This document shows, piece after piece, positions 1 through 11,788 of a DNA stretch of 64,000 nt (position 1 is its first letter; the number at the start of each line of letters is the position of its first letter). Made by a program: the position numbers and the translations under genes. The notes under the pieces are model-generated. The model saw nothing but the letters and a program-made list of their open reading frames with translations, searched no databases and had not been told where the DNA came from. The stretch is taken from assembly GCA_037176905.1 (NCBI GenBank), contig JBBBWG010013001.1, forward strand, positions 1 through 64,000, written 5' to 3'. The stretch is from Azolla pinnata. Lineage: Eukaryota > Streptophyta > Polypodiopsida > Salviniales > Salviniaceae.

Positions 1-1069
1 GATACTGCATTCTGTAAAAAAAGGTCGTAGGGTTAGCGGTTCTCACGAAGTTATTTCATTTATTTACAAGACCAATCCATGTGCCAAAATTCTCAAGGGT
101 GGCATTTCTATATTCAGACTGTCGATTTGCATCCAATGAATGCTTTTTTTTTATTGGAACTAAAAAGTGGCAGGAGGATGATTCTTTTTACAAGTATGAG
201 CATTAATTGATAGATCTGATTGGGGTGAGAGCTAAAAAGCTATGTACTGAAGACTGCGAGGATTTTTGCATGCTGTATATCGATCGGGTGACAGTTGAAT
301 TGAGCCAGCCATCAGGTATGCGACATGATATAATCCTAGATAGTCAGTTGATACAGGCATTTTGTTGTGGAATTGGTTCGCTGGAAAGGAGCTGGCTTTG
401 ACAACTGAAAGTCGGAAAGCAAAGTGCTGGGGATTCCAGCAATATGAGCGGCAAACTGTCGATAGTCATTTTGGTATGTGGGTTACTACTACCGAAAAGT
501 GGATGTATATAACGGTGGTTCAAACGCGTGCAATTCGATTCGTTTCTCTCGCAGTTTGTGATCCTTCAATATTGTGCGATAAGGAGATCCTTCAATATTG
601 GAAATTGTGGAGTCTAGAGATATTCAATTCGTTTCACTCAGATCCTGCAATAGTGTGAAAGCACTGATTGTTCTCAATCCTAACCTTATAGTTGTTTCCA
701 GATAATTTCAAGATTAGTGGGCTATAATGCAGGGCTTAGGGTATAATGTCAATGGACTAAATAGTTTTTCCTCGAAGAAAAAAACTTTGTTCACAATGTT
801 AGATCAAAGATAGTTGCAAATTGTGACTCCCAAGTTTCCCACACAGCCTGGGGTAAAAAAGCATAAATAGAAAGTTGAAATTATCTGTTGTTTCTCGATG
901 CAAAACACAAACTAGTCAGATTTTAGCGCGTGCAAATTCTAATGCCAAAGTATGATACAGGATTTGTAATGTTGAAGCTGCAGATAGGTTTCAGGAGATT
1001 AATAAGAAGAATTGTATAGAGAAGCCTTTTTCGTTGTTAGACAATTACCGCGGGAACACACTCGCTGGT
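1..1069. other. 3' flank of the amino acid transporter, no gene seen
   Basis: AT-rich DNA downstream of the minus-strand transporter. Open frames here are short and resemble no family I know. A short imperfect duplication is visible: the words attcgtttctctcgcag near 540 and attcgtttcactcagat near 628 are each followed by a similar 'atcct-caata-tgtg' string. The last few hundred bases may include the transporter's 3' UTR. Confidence 0.5.
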
Positions 1070-4000
1070 TCACACGTTACTGAAGAGCTTGTAGGATCCG
1101 ACGTCAATGGAGATGAACCTAACAGCTCCGATGGAGCCCATTATGGCGACGCAGGAGTAGATGAAGATGATGGAGATGTTCAACACCCAGGTGAAAACCC
1201 ACTTGGGCCTCCTGACAGCAAGGTAGGCCAGTGATGGCAAGATGAAATCGAGGGGAGTGAACCCAATCGCTCCACACAGGGCTACGAAATCACCAAAGAA
1301 CGGAAGGGCACACGCCGTCAACGTGATCAACACGATGTAGATGGTTGTGATGATCAACCTGCTGATCACGTTCTGGATGCTAAACGCATCCTGCTTCTCG
1401 TCGATGCATCTCGATTCGATCTTGGCATAAGTCGGCCTACAGTATATCTGGCATCACACAGAGCCCGACATAGAATCAGCAACATTGTTTTGACATCCGC
1501 CGCCATGTAAACATGCCCAATACACGGGAAACAAACATAAAATTTTAGTCAGGAATACATTCGAGTATATACAAGTACTGTTTGAGAACGAAAGTAGACT
1601 CCAGAGTATAAAATAGACCATTTGTTTTATAAAATAAAGAATATAAAATAATTAAATAATTAGCACATTTAGATTAAATAAAATTAAAGTATAAAAACTT
1701 TATGAAAGAGAGTAGGCGTCCATAGTCTATACTTTACAGCTATGCCAAGCTTTCATTATAGATAATAATCTAAGAAGTTAAAAGTATTCTCTGTGTAATA
1801 TTCGCATTCGTTTGTCACTCGCATATTTGCGTTTAATGTTTTTAATGAATGCAGATATTACAATCTACGAAAAAACAAGCCACAATTGGTTTGAGTAGGA
1901 ATAAATAAGGCTCTAACACTTATTTTGTTACCTTGTTAAGAAAAAGGATAACAAAAGAGAAAAATTTTCTTCGTGTGGAGTTCGTTTTTACCTGGTAGCA
2001 TCCTGCAATTTGTACGATTGCAAAGCCATTACTTAAAACTACAGCCCACTTTGGTTCCGTAAATGAGCTCAAAAGGTATGGACTTACACTCGATCCAAAT
2101 GCCCAGTATCCAACACATGCAAGGGTCCAATATGTAAATATGATAATAAGGTAAGCTCCAGAGATGCCCTTGTACATGTTGGGCTTTCTTGGTTCCTTGA
2201 GTGTGCTCTGCAAGAAAAAATCCATCCAAGGAGCTCACTTGAACACATTTCAGTACATGTATACTGAGAATTGAAGCGATATTACTCTCCTATCCATCAG
2301 TTGGGGATAATACTGTTCCTATAGAGGCCCTTTGTATCTTCAAAATATCCTGTTGTGCCCCAACTAAGAACAGTAGGTAAAGTTTCTCAAACGCTATTGG
2401 CAACAGTCACAATACCGTAGTGTGGGCCTTCACCACCACGACAAGGATAGGAATGGGATTGGAATGGGCACTGATCACAATGCCCAGATTGCATCCTTGC
2501 TAATCATATACATCTCCTTTTGCCCAGGCATAGAAGATGGTGCAATATCATCTTCTGATATGGAAGAGGATAAATCTAAGCCCTGATACAAGATATATTC
2601 CCATTGTGTTTTGTTTATAAGATAATCATTTAGTGCAATGCATGCTTGAGAATGAATAGGTTAATTACTATGGTTCATGGTATAACTTATTCTTCGTTTT
2701 GCTATTCATATATGCGTTTCTGCAATAAGTGCTCAAATAGGGGTTGTAATGTAATTCCAGTTTTGTCTTCTTCTTGCAGATAGCCATTGGTAAATTTTGG
2801 TAAGGATGGGTGCTACACTGCCCTCTTCCAGAATCTTACCATTGCTAACATTGCTCGTCAAACGTTACTATTTTGATTGCATTTTTAAAAGTGCGAAAGT
2901 AATGTTGTGGGGGGCCAGAAACTTTACTTGTATCTCTGGCAACATAGCATCTCCAAATGAGAAAGCAATCGTCCCTAATGCAAAAAGAATACCGAATGCT
3001 TTGGATGGTGCAGTTCCATGTAGGTCGTAGTCAATACTGGCACGGTCAAGTTTCAATCCTAGACATTATTATTATGCAAATTGACCGGGTTAAAACATAG
3101 AATCGAAGCATGTGAAAATTGACTATGGAAAATCTGATCATACCAGTATAGATGGATAGGCCGATGGATGTGGTAGTGAAGCCAATAGTGCTCAGAGTAC
3201 ATATTAAGTTAACCCAACGAAGGGAGTGGATTGTTGGGAGTTGAGATAGCCCTAGTTCAAATAATCCAAATATTATGATAAATTCTTGAAGATTCATTTT
3301 GTTATCTTCATTGTAGACCTTATATATTTCCTACACAAGAAACCCAGAGTTTAGTACATGAACAATGGCTTCTCGTGACAATGTTGTGTGTCTTGTTGAG
3401 AGTTTGATCATTAGGTCAAATTTTAAACATCACTATGTGTAAAAATGCAGCCCTAGGTGCCTACTGACCATCGTTAATAGATGTCTTTACCGTTCTTTAA
3501 TCCATGAAGTGGAGCTTGGCTACTTCAACTACTTATTTCTCAAAAAAGCTAGACTTGCATCAAGAACATGACTATATATACCATTGTAGTATCTGCAATA
3601 TGTACACACATGCACTAACTCATGTCATGAACATGAAGTGTATGACATTCATCATTCATGTCAAAACAGCTACCAATGGTTAATATGCTGATTATTCATT
3701 ACTGACGAATACACCTAGTGCATCTAACCTTCATGCTAGTTGCAGCCGCAATTTGGATTGTTATATTATTCCCTATGGAGGCCAATTGCTGGAAAAAAAT
3801 GACAGCATAATATCCAGGCTTTCCTGGAAAAGAAGAAAGTTAGATATAATCAAGAAGTTTATGATTCTTCAGAGTACATTAAAGCATATGTCGAAAGGAT
3901 TTAGGGTTTTGCATACAAGAGGACAACTATGGTGGTTAAAACATTTTTTATGGTAATTGCACACAGATCACAATGCCTTTGAACCATGTTCTTAGTACTT

Positions 4001-4966
4001 GAAAACAATTTCGTCGCTGAAAGTTATATGATTTTTTGAAGTAAAAGCTTTGTTTGTTGCCTTTTAGTAATTCACATAATGTATGTAACATTTTGCCAAC
4101 ATTGAAGATGCGACGTGACTTTTCTGTTTTTGGTTCATGTGTTTGATCTAGATTTGCGGATTCAGAAGAAGATGGGACAAGATTCCAATTTTTGCAGACT
4201 TTTCCCCGCTAATCTTTGGTAGCAACATTGGGCAATGAAGTTTTTTTCTTTTGAATACCATAACTCAATATGTTCATCAACAATACTCATGTATGAATCG
4301 CAAAAGGCATCAACAAGAAATGGCGTACCCTGTCTTCATCAAGGAACATAGTGTATGTACTTCTTTGACCTTTTAGCTTGGGCGTTACGCTAGTTGGTAT
4401 GAGATGTAATCACATCTTGATGTGTGCTTTGAAAAGGGATTGAGCAAGAATAACAAATCTTCGCTCGGTGAAAAGCTTGAAGGCATCAATTTGATAGATT
4501 TGTAAAGTCTTCCTCAATCTCAATCAGGCTATTAGAATTAGGTGCAATGTATGGATCAATCAGTCAAAATATGGAATACCATATACCTCAATAGCAAATT
4601 AGGTGCAATGTATGGATCAATCAGTCAAAAATATGGAATACCATATACCTCAATAGCTCTAAAAGCTATAACACTTTTGTGGAACTAATTTGAAAGTTAA
4701 ACCTTGTGTTACCTTCACAACCTTGACTGACGATACCTTTTCTTTGCATTTTTCTAGCTTTTCTTCTCTTGAGGAAAGATAAAGCTGTTTGACTATTCCT
4801 GTGAAGTTCATCAAAAGTATGTTTCGACAAACTTGACTTCACATTGCCTTTTCTTATATTTTCAACGCAATAATTGAGGAACATTCCCTGTGAATTTTAT
4901 CTCAAATCACTGTTACGTAGAAGACATGGACAAGGATGGATACACCCTCACACACCCTCACACACA

Positions 4967-5019
<53 letters not shown>

Positions 5020-6877
5020 TCATAACTTGGACAGAGAGTTTAAGAATGATTCCAAGTTTGAGCTTGAAAAACAACCTTCTCAAGTTGGATTGGGTTCATC
5101 CATTATGTAGCTTGTTTATCTAAACATTTAAAAATAGAATATATTATTGTTATAAGTTATAACTATAAACCAAAATGGTCGGCAGGAGCCCCAATGAGCA
5201 CAGTCCAGTCGAAAGGAAACAAAATGTAACAAACATCATCACCACGAACACTTTGTACATGCATATGCCTTGCAATATACATCTGAACCTTAAAAGACAT
5301 TGATGATATAAAAGCCTTCCGTCAAAGAGGATAGAATAATACATCATTTCTCAGGCTTTTCTACTTGAAAATGCATTGCTCCTGTTGCTTTCATATTATA
5401 ATTAGGAAAATGTACATAAACTTGGGAAAAAAAAACAGCTTTCATATTCTGATACACTTAATTATAATTTCTTTGGTTTCTATAAGAGTGTTTTGCAAAG
5501 AAGCAAGATGTCGTGCCTATAATTTTCTAATCCATTGCTGATATCAAGTATTCTAAGCTTATGTTTCTGAAACCTCATTACCAAATAAGCATTTTGAATC
5601 TTTTTCTGATCCAAGCTAATCCTTTCTTCTTGGTGATTTCATCAGTTACAAAACATTAATTACAATGATTCCATCAGTTACGATTTCATAGCATTTAAAA
5701 CGGTCCAAGTCTCCCTGCCATAGTAGACTTCTATTGAAGAAAATGTATATTTCTTATTTATTTCGACATCTATTCAAGAACAATGCTGAATTAGGCGTAG
5801 TGCACAAAGAAAGTTGATCCAGGTTTTTCCCAATAAAAGACGATGAACCAACTGTAGAGCCAAGGGATTACTGTATCGTTCTAACTAAGGTGCTGGGAAT
5901 CATAGTTCAAACATGAATACAGCCATTTCAATGACCAAAACTAGATGATAAGCCATTCCTATTACTAGGTACCACCATGATATGTAGGAGTTGACTTCAT
6001 GCCCGAAGTGCAAATCTGAGTAGCACTTCAATTACTACAACTAGTTGATAAGTTATTCCTGTTGCAATTCCTGAACTTGTGTCGTGCTACTCTCTCTCTC
6101 TCTCTCTCTATTTCATGTACAGGCATCACATTTCCATAGAACGCAAGCCAAATGGAGAAGAAATCCTTGAATAAGTTCACGAGCAACTAAAATCTACATA
6201 AAAAAAAAAGGAATTTGAGATGAGATCAGGTTAGATTACCGAAAATGCTGAGGGCGAGATGGCGATAGGTGGGATGATACGAACCATCCCAAGACCAGAG
6301 AGATGCCAAGAGCAGGCTGTTGTACCATGTCACCAGGGTGCCAACCACCAGCATGACGCATCCTGCAGCACGCACACGGACAGGCACACAGACGCACAGA
6401 GAAAAACCTAAAACGGTTCTGAGAGTTCCACAGAATCGACATCTGCAAGGATCGGGGGGTGGAACGGAAGGAAGAAAGACGAGAGAGGAAAGCCACGGCT
6501 AGAGAAGACGAAGAAAGAAGACCGACATCGATCGCGACGTAAATATATATATATATCGAGAGAGAGAGAGAGCGAGCGAGAGAGAAAGAACCTGTGGTCC
6601 ATCCGAGCAAGGCGAGGGCAGAAGGAAGGGGAGCGTACGCAGCAGGCGTGGCGATGGTGGTGGCGACGTGGAAGGCGGCGTGCGTCCACCTCCCTTTCCC
6701 TCCATGATCTTCCCCGCAAGCGCCGTCTGTTGCTGTGGCCGTGCGATCTGTCTGCACCTCCATCTCCATCTCCGAGCTCTTCCCTCGCTTCGCCATCGCC
6801 ATCGCCATCGCCGTCGCCGTTTCCGTCTCTGCGTCCTTCCCTCGCTTCGCCATGTGGAGCTCGCCTTTCCTCGCCAT
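1070..6877 (-). CDS. AAAP-family amino acid transporter (GABA/proline-transporter-like), 7 exons
   Basis: Multi-pass membrane carrier of the amino acid/auxin permease family, which co-transports amino acids with protons. Coding exons, 5' to 3' on the minus strand: 6877-6592, 6362-6240, 3823-3729, 3330-3144, 3058-2928, 2207-1992, 1447-1070. Joined, they stay in frame with GT-AG introns and give about 471 residues, normal for the family. Visible landmarks in order: an HAAFHVATT first helix, LVTWYNSLLLASLW, the FQQLASIGNNITIQI helix, LSQLPTIHSLRWVN, GTIAFSFGDAMLPEIQ, GYWAFGSSVSPYLL, GCYQIYCRPTY, LPFFGDFVALCGAIGFTPLD and a C-terminal AVRFISIDVGSYKLF. These fit the GABA/proline transporter branch; the substrate cannot be read from sequence. 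Intron 2 is about 2.4 kb. The first in-frame ATG is 6877, after an upstream stop, but the N-terminus has several Met-Ala repeats, so a later start is possible. Confidence 0.9.
4536..4657. repeat. 61-bp near-perfect tandem duplication in transporter intron 2
   Basis: Two adjacent copies, beginning near 4536 and 4597, share aattaggtgcaatgtatgg through to accatatacctcaatagc with one inserted A in the second copy. The near identity suggests a recent duplication. Confidence 0.9.
4970..5017. repeat. (CT)n microsatellite
   Basis: An uninterrupted run of about 24 CT units follows a short CA run. It lies in intron 2 of the transporter, where it is a GA tract on the transcribed strand. A shorter CT run is at about 6092-6109. 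Confidence 0.95.
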
Positions 6878-6899
6878 CGCCAATGGCAGCTCTCAAGAC

Positions 6900-7480
6900 A
6901 CAGACTGCGTATATATACGCACGCGCCAGCGTATCTACGTACGAATGTACGCCGTATAATACCGCGTACGTATAATCATACGTACCGCGACGCTCCACAA
7001 GCGTGCGTGCGTGCGTGCGTACGTACATATGTATCTATGTACAAGTGTGGATGTGTGTATGTAATAACGTATGTATATGTGTATGGATGTGTGCATGTAT
7101 GCATATATGGTGTACAATAACGCGTATGTACGTATCTCTAACGTATACATGTGTGCTTGCGTACGTATGTATAAGAGTGTATGTGTGTATGTAAGAATAC
7201 ATGTATGTGTGTGTATGTATATACGGTGTACAAAACCGCGTATGTACAATTCTAGGTATCTCTAAGGCATATATGTGTGTTTGCGTACATATGTATAAGA
7301 GTGTATGTGCGTATGCAATAATGTATGTATATTGTACGTGTGTGTATGCATGCATATACGGTGTATCAAAACGCGTATGTATAATTATACGTATCACTAA
7401 GGTATACATGTGTGTACATACGTACGTATGTACAAGAGTGTGTGTGTGTGTGTGTGTGCGTATGCATGCATGTTATGTAT
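6900..7480. repeat. Alternating purine-pyrimidine array upstream of the transporter
   Basis: About 580 bp dominated by TG, TA, CA and CG steps. A higher-order unit of roughly 110-140 bp is visible: a 'cggtgta...cgcgtatgta...cgtatc' module followed by 'gtacgtatgtacaagagtgtgtg', recurring near 6950, 7107, 7219 and 7356. The array begins about 25 bp upstream of the transporter's first ATG, so it occupies the promoter or 5' leader. Long frames on either strand here come only from the repeat period. Confidence 0.85.
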
Positions 7481-9860
7481 GTACGTACTTGATGTGTGCA
7501 TGTATACGACGGAACAGAGCAGAGGTATCGATTAAAAGCCAACATCGTATGTATTTTTACGTATACACGTACGTAATGCGTGCATCATCGTGTATACGAC
7601 GGAACAGCGCCCGAGAAAAGAAGCGGTATCGATTAAAAGGCGGCATCGCAATTATTGGCGCTCGGATCGCACGGGCTCCGTGCTGATTAATCCGCATCCG
7701 GAGGGATCGAATCGATCCTTGTTTCTTTGTCTGTCGCTGTGCTTTTTTAATCCACCGATCCGCCGCTTAATTGCTCGCTAACACGGCCGCGTCGCTAAAT
7801 CACTTCCGAGCCCATGTTTATCACTAACTAACTGTTTCCGGAGCGAGCCTGAGGCCAGATTCGAACCGTAAACGTACGAGTTTAGCGAATTAATCTGTAA
7901 ACCGGTGTTCTGCTAATTTCGCTTCTGTGCCTTGCTTAATCGTGCTTCCATGTCGCACTAATCGCCGCCGCCGTTCGTCGCTGCTTGCCGCGTTGTCGCG
8001 GGTCCGGGAGATCAGATCCTGTTAACTGCTTCCGAGGCCGATCGATCGAGAAGGTTCCTGCTGTCTATCTATCTACTGGCGCGATTCAACGATGCAGGCT
8101 GCGGTTTCCGATTCATCGAAATCCCAATCGGTCGATCGATTATTGGGGAGCCTGTTTCGTGTCTCTGATTGGTCTCAGCACCTTTCCCCAAACGGTCATT
8201 CTGCCATTCAAATCAACGTATAGCGTTGTTGTCAGAGACTTGGTTTACACATCATGGCCTAATTGCGAGTGCCAATCATATGATCAACTTTCAAGCCAAA
8301 CATACATCAAATCATACCTGAATCATTAAGATCATGATCATGTTTAACCCCCCTGTCAACCTACAAACCGACAAACGCACTATTTATGGTGGAGCTAACT
8401 AACTATCTGCAATTAATTGGCCACACTACTACTACAAGGATCACGTATACCACGTAAGCTGGCGTTTCTCGCGTCTACTAACAAACAACTCGCCCCGATC
8501 GGCATCGATTCGCACCATGGCTTCTTTGCAGCCGCTTCCACTGCGAATGCACTCTCTCTAATGTGGGTTTGTCTCTCCCAATGCGATGGGATAAGCTTGA
8601 TCAACTCTTAATTACAGGCCTTGGGCACATATTTAGGGCTCATCGACGCCGCTAATCTATGCGCACAAAATCAGAAATCCTAAGATTCTTGGTCGATCTT
8701 AAACCCTTGTTCTTGTGATCTCCCTTCATGAGTAACTTTTTTTTTGGTACTTTCGATGATTGAGTACACATCCCACTGTTGTATCTTCTTGTCTCATGGA
8801 CCAATTTTGGTCTTAGAAGACATTGATATATCTTTCTTTCTTTCTTTCTCTATAGTAGTCTTTACACTTCAATCAAGGAAGGCTTTCCTCCTGCAAAATC
8901 CAACCAAAGGAACGATCCGAATTCGCTCAACGTGGCCGCATCATGGACAGTTACAATCCTCCTCCTCATGAATGTCTGATTACAAAAAGAGGCTTTTTAA
9001 AGTTCAGAAAGAAAAAGCCAAGCATCATATCATCCACAACCGCTGCATATCCCAAGCGCCAGAAGGGAGCTTTGCGCGGAAAACGATAAGTCCCCGACAT
9101 GAATGCAAGTGAATCAGATTCATTACTGTTGCATTATCTCTTCTAGCATATTTTATGTTGGGCTTTGATCAATTATTGTTGACCACCATCCTCATCCATC
9201 GCGGCTTTTGGCGAAGCCCATCTATACGGATGCAAAGGTCAAACCAGCCATCATGTGTTTGTCCTTCTGCGAAGCTTTGCAGAAATCTGCATACAAGCTG
9301 CATGGAGTCTCAATAGACACCACCCCCCATGATGATCTAAAAGAAAAACCAAATAAGAGGAGCTTCACAATATTCATATTGTTGCATCATTTTTTAAAAA
9401 GGTACCGACACTTGCAATGCCATGGGAGACATTCCTATTGATAATCATTGCCAAAGCTGAAGATATTTGCGTTGATCGATTACTTCGATGCAATCGAAAT
9501 GGACATATATTTCCATATGGTTTGACAACAAGCTATTAGTTGGCAAAGTTTCTAGCACCTGATCGAAAGGACATTAAAAAACCCATGCGATGCATTACCT
9601 CCAGGGTCTGAATGTTGTGATAAATTAACCTTCCAAACCCATATTCAGGTTGGCTTTTTGCATAATTTAGCATGGAGAGAGAGCTTTGAGATACACAATC
9701 CGGTAGAGAGTTTTAGCATTTTTCTCAGCAAGGCTTTCTTTGCTCCATGGCAGCAGTTTCCTTTTGCCTCCCTCCATTGGTGTCCCATGGCATGTTGCTC
9801 TGGGAGTGCCCGAATCATCCCCATTTAGATCGATCATAAGCTGTTTCTTATGATGGGGAA
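7481..9860. other. Intergenic region without recognisable genes
   Basis: No frame resembles a known protein. A degenerate direct repeat is seen at about 7506-7540 and 7592-7640: both copies contain gtatacgacggaacag and gcggtatcgattaaaag-like strings. Near 8808-8860 there is a stretch (ggtcttagaagacattgatatatctttc in outline) that resembles 30525-30565, suggesting a short dispersed repeat. Confidence 0.5.
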
Positions 9861-9867
9861 GAACAGT

Positions 9868-9898
9868 CTAGGGTTTAGAACCCTAAACCCTAAGCCCA
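9868..9898. promoter_or_regulatory. Telo-box-like motifs
   Basis: The sequence reads gggtttagaaccctaaaccc, an inverted pair of telomere-type motifs. A further aaaccctaaccctag is at about 10173. In plants the telo box AAACCCTAA occurs in promoters of translation and ribosomal genes, but no such gene is recognised beside it, so function is unproven. Confidence 0.4.
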
Positions 9899-10261
9899 AC
9901 ACTTGGCTGTATAGCACCTGCCTGTTCCGCGCAATTGAAATCAGGAATGATAGGCATTCATTCCAGAATGCTGTTATATACATACCTCTGCATGATCCTT
10001 CCCTGCTTATTTTGCCCAGCCTTTCACCCACTGCATGTCTCCACGCCTTGCATTGCCTTGCTTTCCAAGATCCGACATCTCTTCGGCCCTACTAAACCCA
10101 ATTTCTCTCACTCACTGTGCCGCACTTCCATGAAGACCTTCGATTGTTTGCCTTGTGCGGCCTTGCGTTAAGAAACCCTAACCCTAGAGCTGCTGCAGAG
10201 CTTGTGTTGCATAATAGAAAGGGAGAGAGAAAGCGGAGGAAAGAAAGACGTAGGCCAACTT

Positions 10262-10298
10262 TTTGGCAGAGCCGGATTCGAACCCGGGACCTCACAAA
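10262..10298 (-). other. tRNA-3'-end-like sequence with a B-box
   Basis: On the minus strand the segment reads ggttcgaatccggctctgcca, which has the TTCGAAT loop core of a tRNA T-arm (pol III B box) and ends in a plausible tRNA 3' end. The 5' half of a tRNA is missing: the next 50 bases on that strand form no acceptor partner, and the T-stem has mismatches. It could be a decayed tRNA, the head of a SINE, or, read on the plus strand, a primer-binding-like site of an old LTR element. Confidence 0.4.
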
Positions 10299-10319
10299 TC
10301 AAGAGGGCTGTGAATTTTA

Positions 10320-10800
10320 CTAATCATTTTAACATGAAATCCGGGCTAATTAATTCCGGTTATGCTTTTGTTAAGATTAAACACTGGTTGTTAAATACGA
10401 GTTAATTAAGTTCTCACGATGTTAAAATTACGCACTTACAATACGCATTTTGACATGAAATACAGGTTAATTAAGTTACGGTTATGTTTGGTTAAGATTA
10501 AACACCGGTTGTTAAATACGAGTTACTCAAGCTTTCATGATGTTAAAATTACGTACTTAGAATACGCATTTTGACATGTGGTTGTTAATCAACACGTTTT
10601 AAGTACGTTATAATTTAAAGGCTTAGAATACGCATTTCAACACATGCGGTTGTTCATAAATACGTTAACTACTTGGATTATGCATTTTGCGCTTGTTAAA
10701 ATACATGTGAGTATGTTAAAAGTTAAATACTTAGAATACGCATTTTAACATGTGGTTAATAAATACATCCGAATACGGTTGTTATCAGCACGGCGTTTTC
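10320..10800. repeat. AT-rich degenerate tandem repeat, about 120-bp and shorter units
   Basis: The words acatgaaat, ggttatg, ttaagattaaacac and ggttgttaaatacgagtta recur near 10330 and 10451. Shorter derivatives built on 'acttagaatacgcattt(t/c)' and 'acatg(t/c)ggttgtta' follow to about 10800. The next 150 bp contain a TATA-like tatataagccc at 10845 and a pyrimidine-rich tract, but no coding sequence. Confidence 0.75.
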
Positions 10801-11200
10801 CCGATATGAACACTAGATGATTGTATTTGTGATTATATAAGCCCAATGTTGGCCTAAGAATATCTTTCTTTTTCTTTCTTCCCGAGGCTTTAGAGCTCAG
10901 TTGTTAGAGCTTAGTTGGGTTGCTGTTGTTTTCTTTTTCCAGCCAATGATCCTTTCTTATAGTACTAAAAATTGTGGTTTTGCTGGGGTTTTATTAATAC
11001 ATAATTGATCTATGTGTGTTGTATGTATGAAGCTTATCAATATGTACACACAATTTATTCTTGTCCACGATGTGATCGCATGCATATGCTGGTAAACGAT
11101 CGGGCTTCTAAGGCGACAGTCGGTATGAATCGACTCAGTTTCACGTGGCGCAGATCTGCACGATCTCGATTGACGGCGGCAGCAGATGCAGCAGCAGCTG
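10801..11200. other. Short intergenic stretch
   Basis: It lies between the AT-rich repeat and the 3' end of the RING-H2 gene. No coding or RNA gene is recognised. Part is probably the RING gene's 3' UTR. Confidence 0.4.
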
Positions 11201-11788
11201 TCAGGCGGCGCCATCAGGCTTGACACTGCTACCTCTCATCGTCGTCTTCGGTTGCTGCAGTTGAAGCTGCTGTTGTCGTTGCAGTTGCAGCTGCGGTTGC
11301 TCCAGAAATGCACGATCGGGCGCAAAGATCTGGGCTCTGCAGAACGGGCAACGGTCGTGATCGGCCGACGATCTCAGCCACGGCATGATGCACGCGTGGT
11401 GGAAGCGGTGGCGGCACGGGAGCCGAGTGACCTCGTCGAGGGCCGCGAACTCCTCCAGACAGATCGGGCACTGCCAGTTCCCACTGGCTACAGAACTGGC
11501 ACTAGCTCTAGCTGGAGAACTGGCATTGGCTATAGCTGGAGAACTGGCACTACTTGCTCTAGCTGGAGAACCGGCACTGCTTGCTCTAGCTGGAGAACTG
11601 TCACTACTTGCTCTAGCTGGGGAACTGGCACTGCTTGCTCTAGCTGGGGAACTGGCACTGGCTTCGAAATGCCTCGCGCTCAGACGCTCCGTGTAGCAGG
11701 CGCGCGAGACCGCGTGCAGACGGCTCCGCATCGCCAGCCTCCGCCTCTCGTCGTCCTCGCAATCGTCTTCGTCCACCAGGAACCGCAT
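11201..11788 (-). CDS. RING-H2 zinc-finger protein, probable E3 ubiquitin ligase
   Basis: A 195-residue open frame starting at an ATG. The N-terminal 45 residues are charged (DEDDCEDDERRR). Residues about 45-100 are a Ser-Pro-Ala-Arg-Ala repeat. Then comes a complete RING-H2 finger at about 104-150: CPIC, 14 residues, CRHRFHHAC, a spacer with PWL, and CPFC, giving the C3H2C3 ligand order. The Trp before the final Cys pair is typical of E2-binding RINGs. The tail is Gln/Leu-rich. By family the protein should transfer ubiquitin from an E2; its target is unknown. The frame upstream of the ATG stays open (SSSRPAASAAASALFGR), so an upstream exon may exist. I see no membrane segment, so it is not a classic ATL. 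Confidence 0.75.
   Translation of the reverse strand: MRFLVDEDDCEDDERRRLAMRSRLHAVSRACYTERLSARHFEASASSPARASSASSPARASSDSSPARASSAGSPARASSASSPAIANASSPARASASSVASGNWQCPICLEEFAALDEVTRLPCRHRFHHACIMPWLRSSADHDRCPFCRAQIFAPDRAFLEQPQLQLQRQQQLQLQQPKTTMRGSSVKPDGAA
11485..11665. repeat. 24/27-bp coding minisatellite in the RING-H2 gene
   Basis: Seven or so copies of a unit containing ctagctggagaactggca, spaced 24 or 27 bp apart. It encodes SSPARASSA on the minus strand. The period is always a multiple of three, so copy-number change keeps the frame. Confidence 0.9.

Noticed and set aside
6236-7028. Long minus-strand frames of 206-215 codons covering transporter exons 1-2 continuously
   Set aside because: The real gene splices out 6363-6591. 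Read-through frames merge exon and intron and lose the family motifs.
10262-10335. A complete tRNA gene
   Set aside because: Only the T-arm and 3' end are tRNA-like. No matching D-arm, anticodon arm or acceptor partner is present and the T-stem is mismatched.
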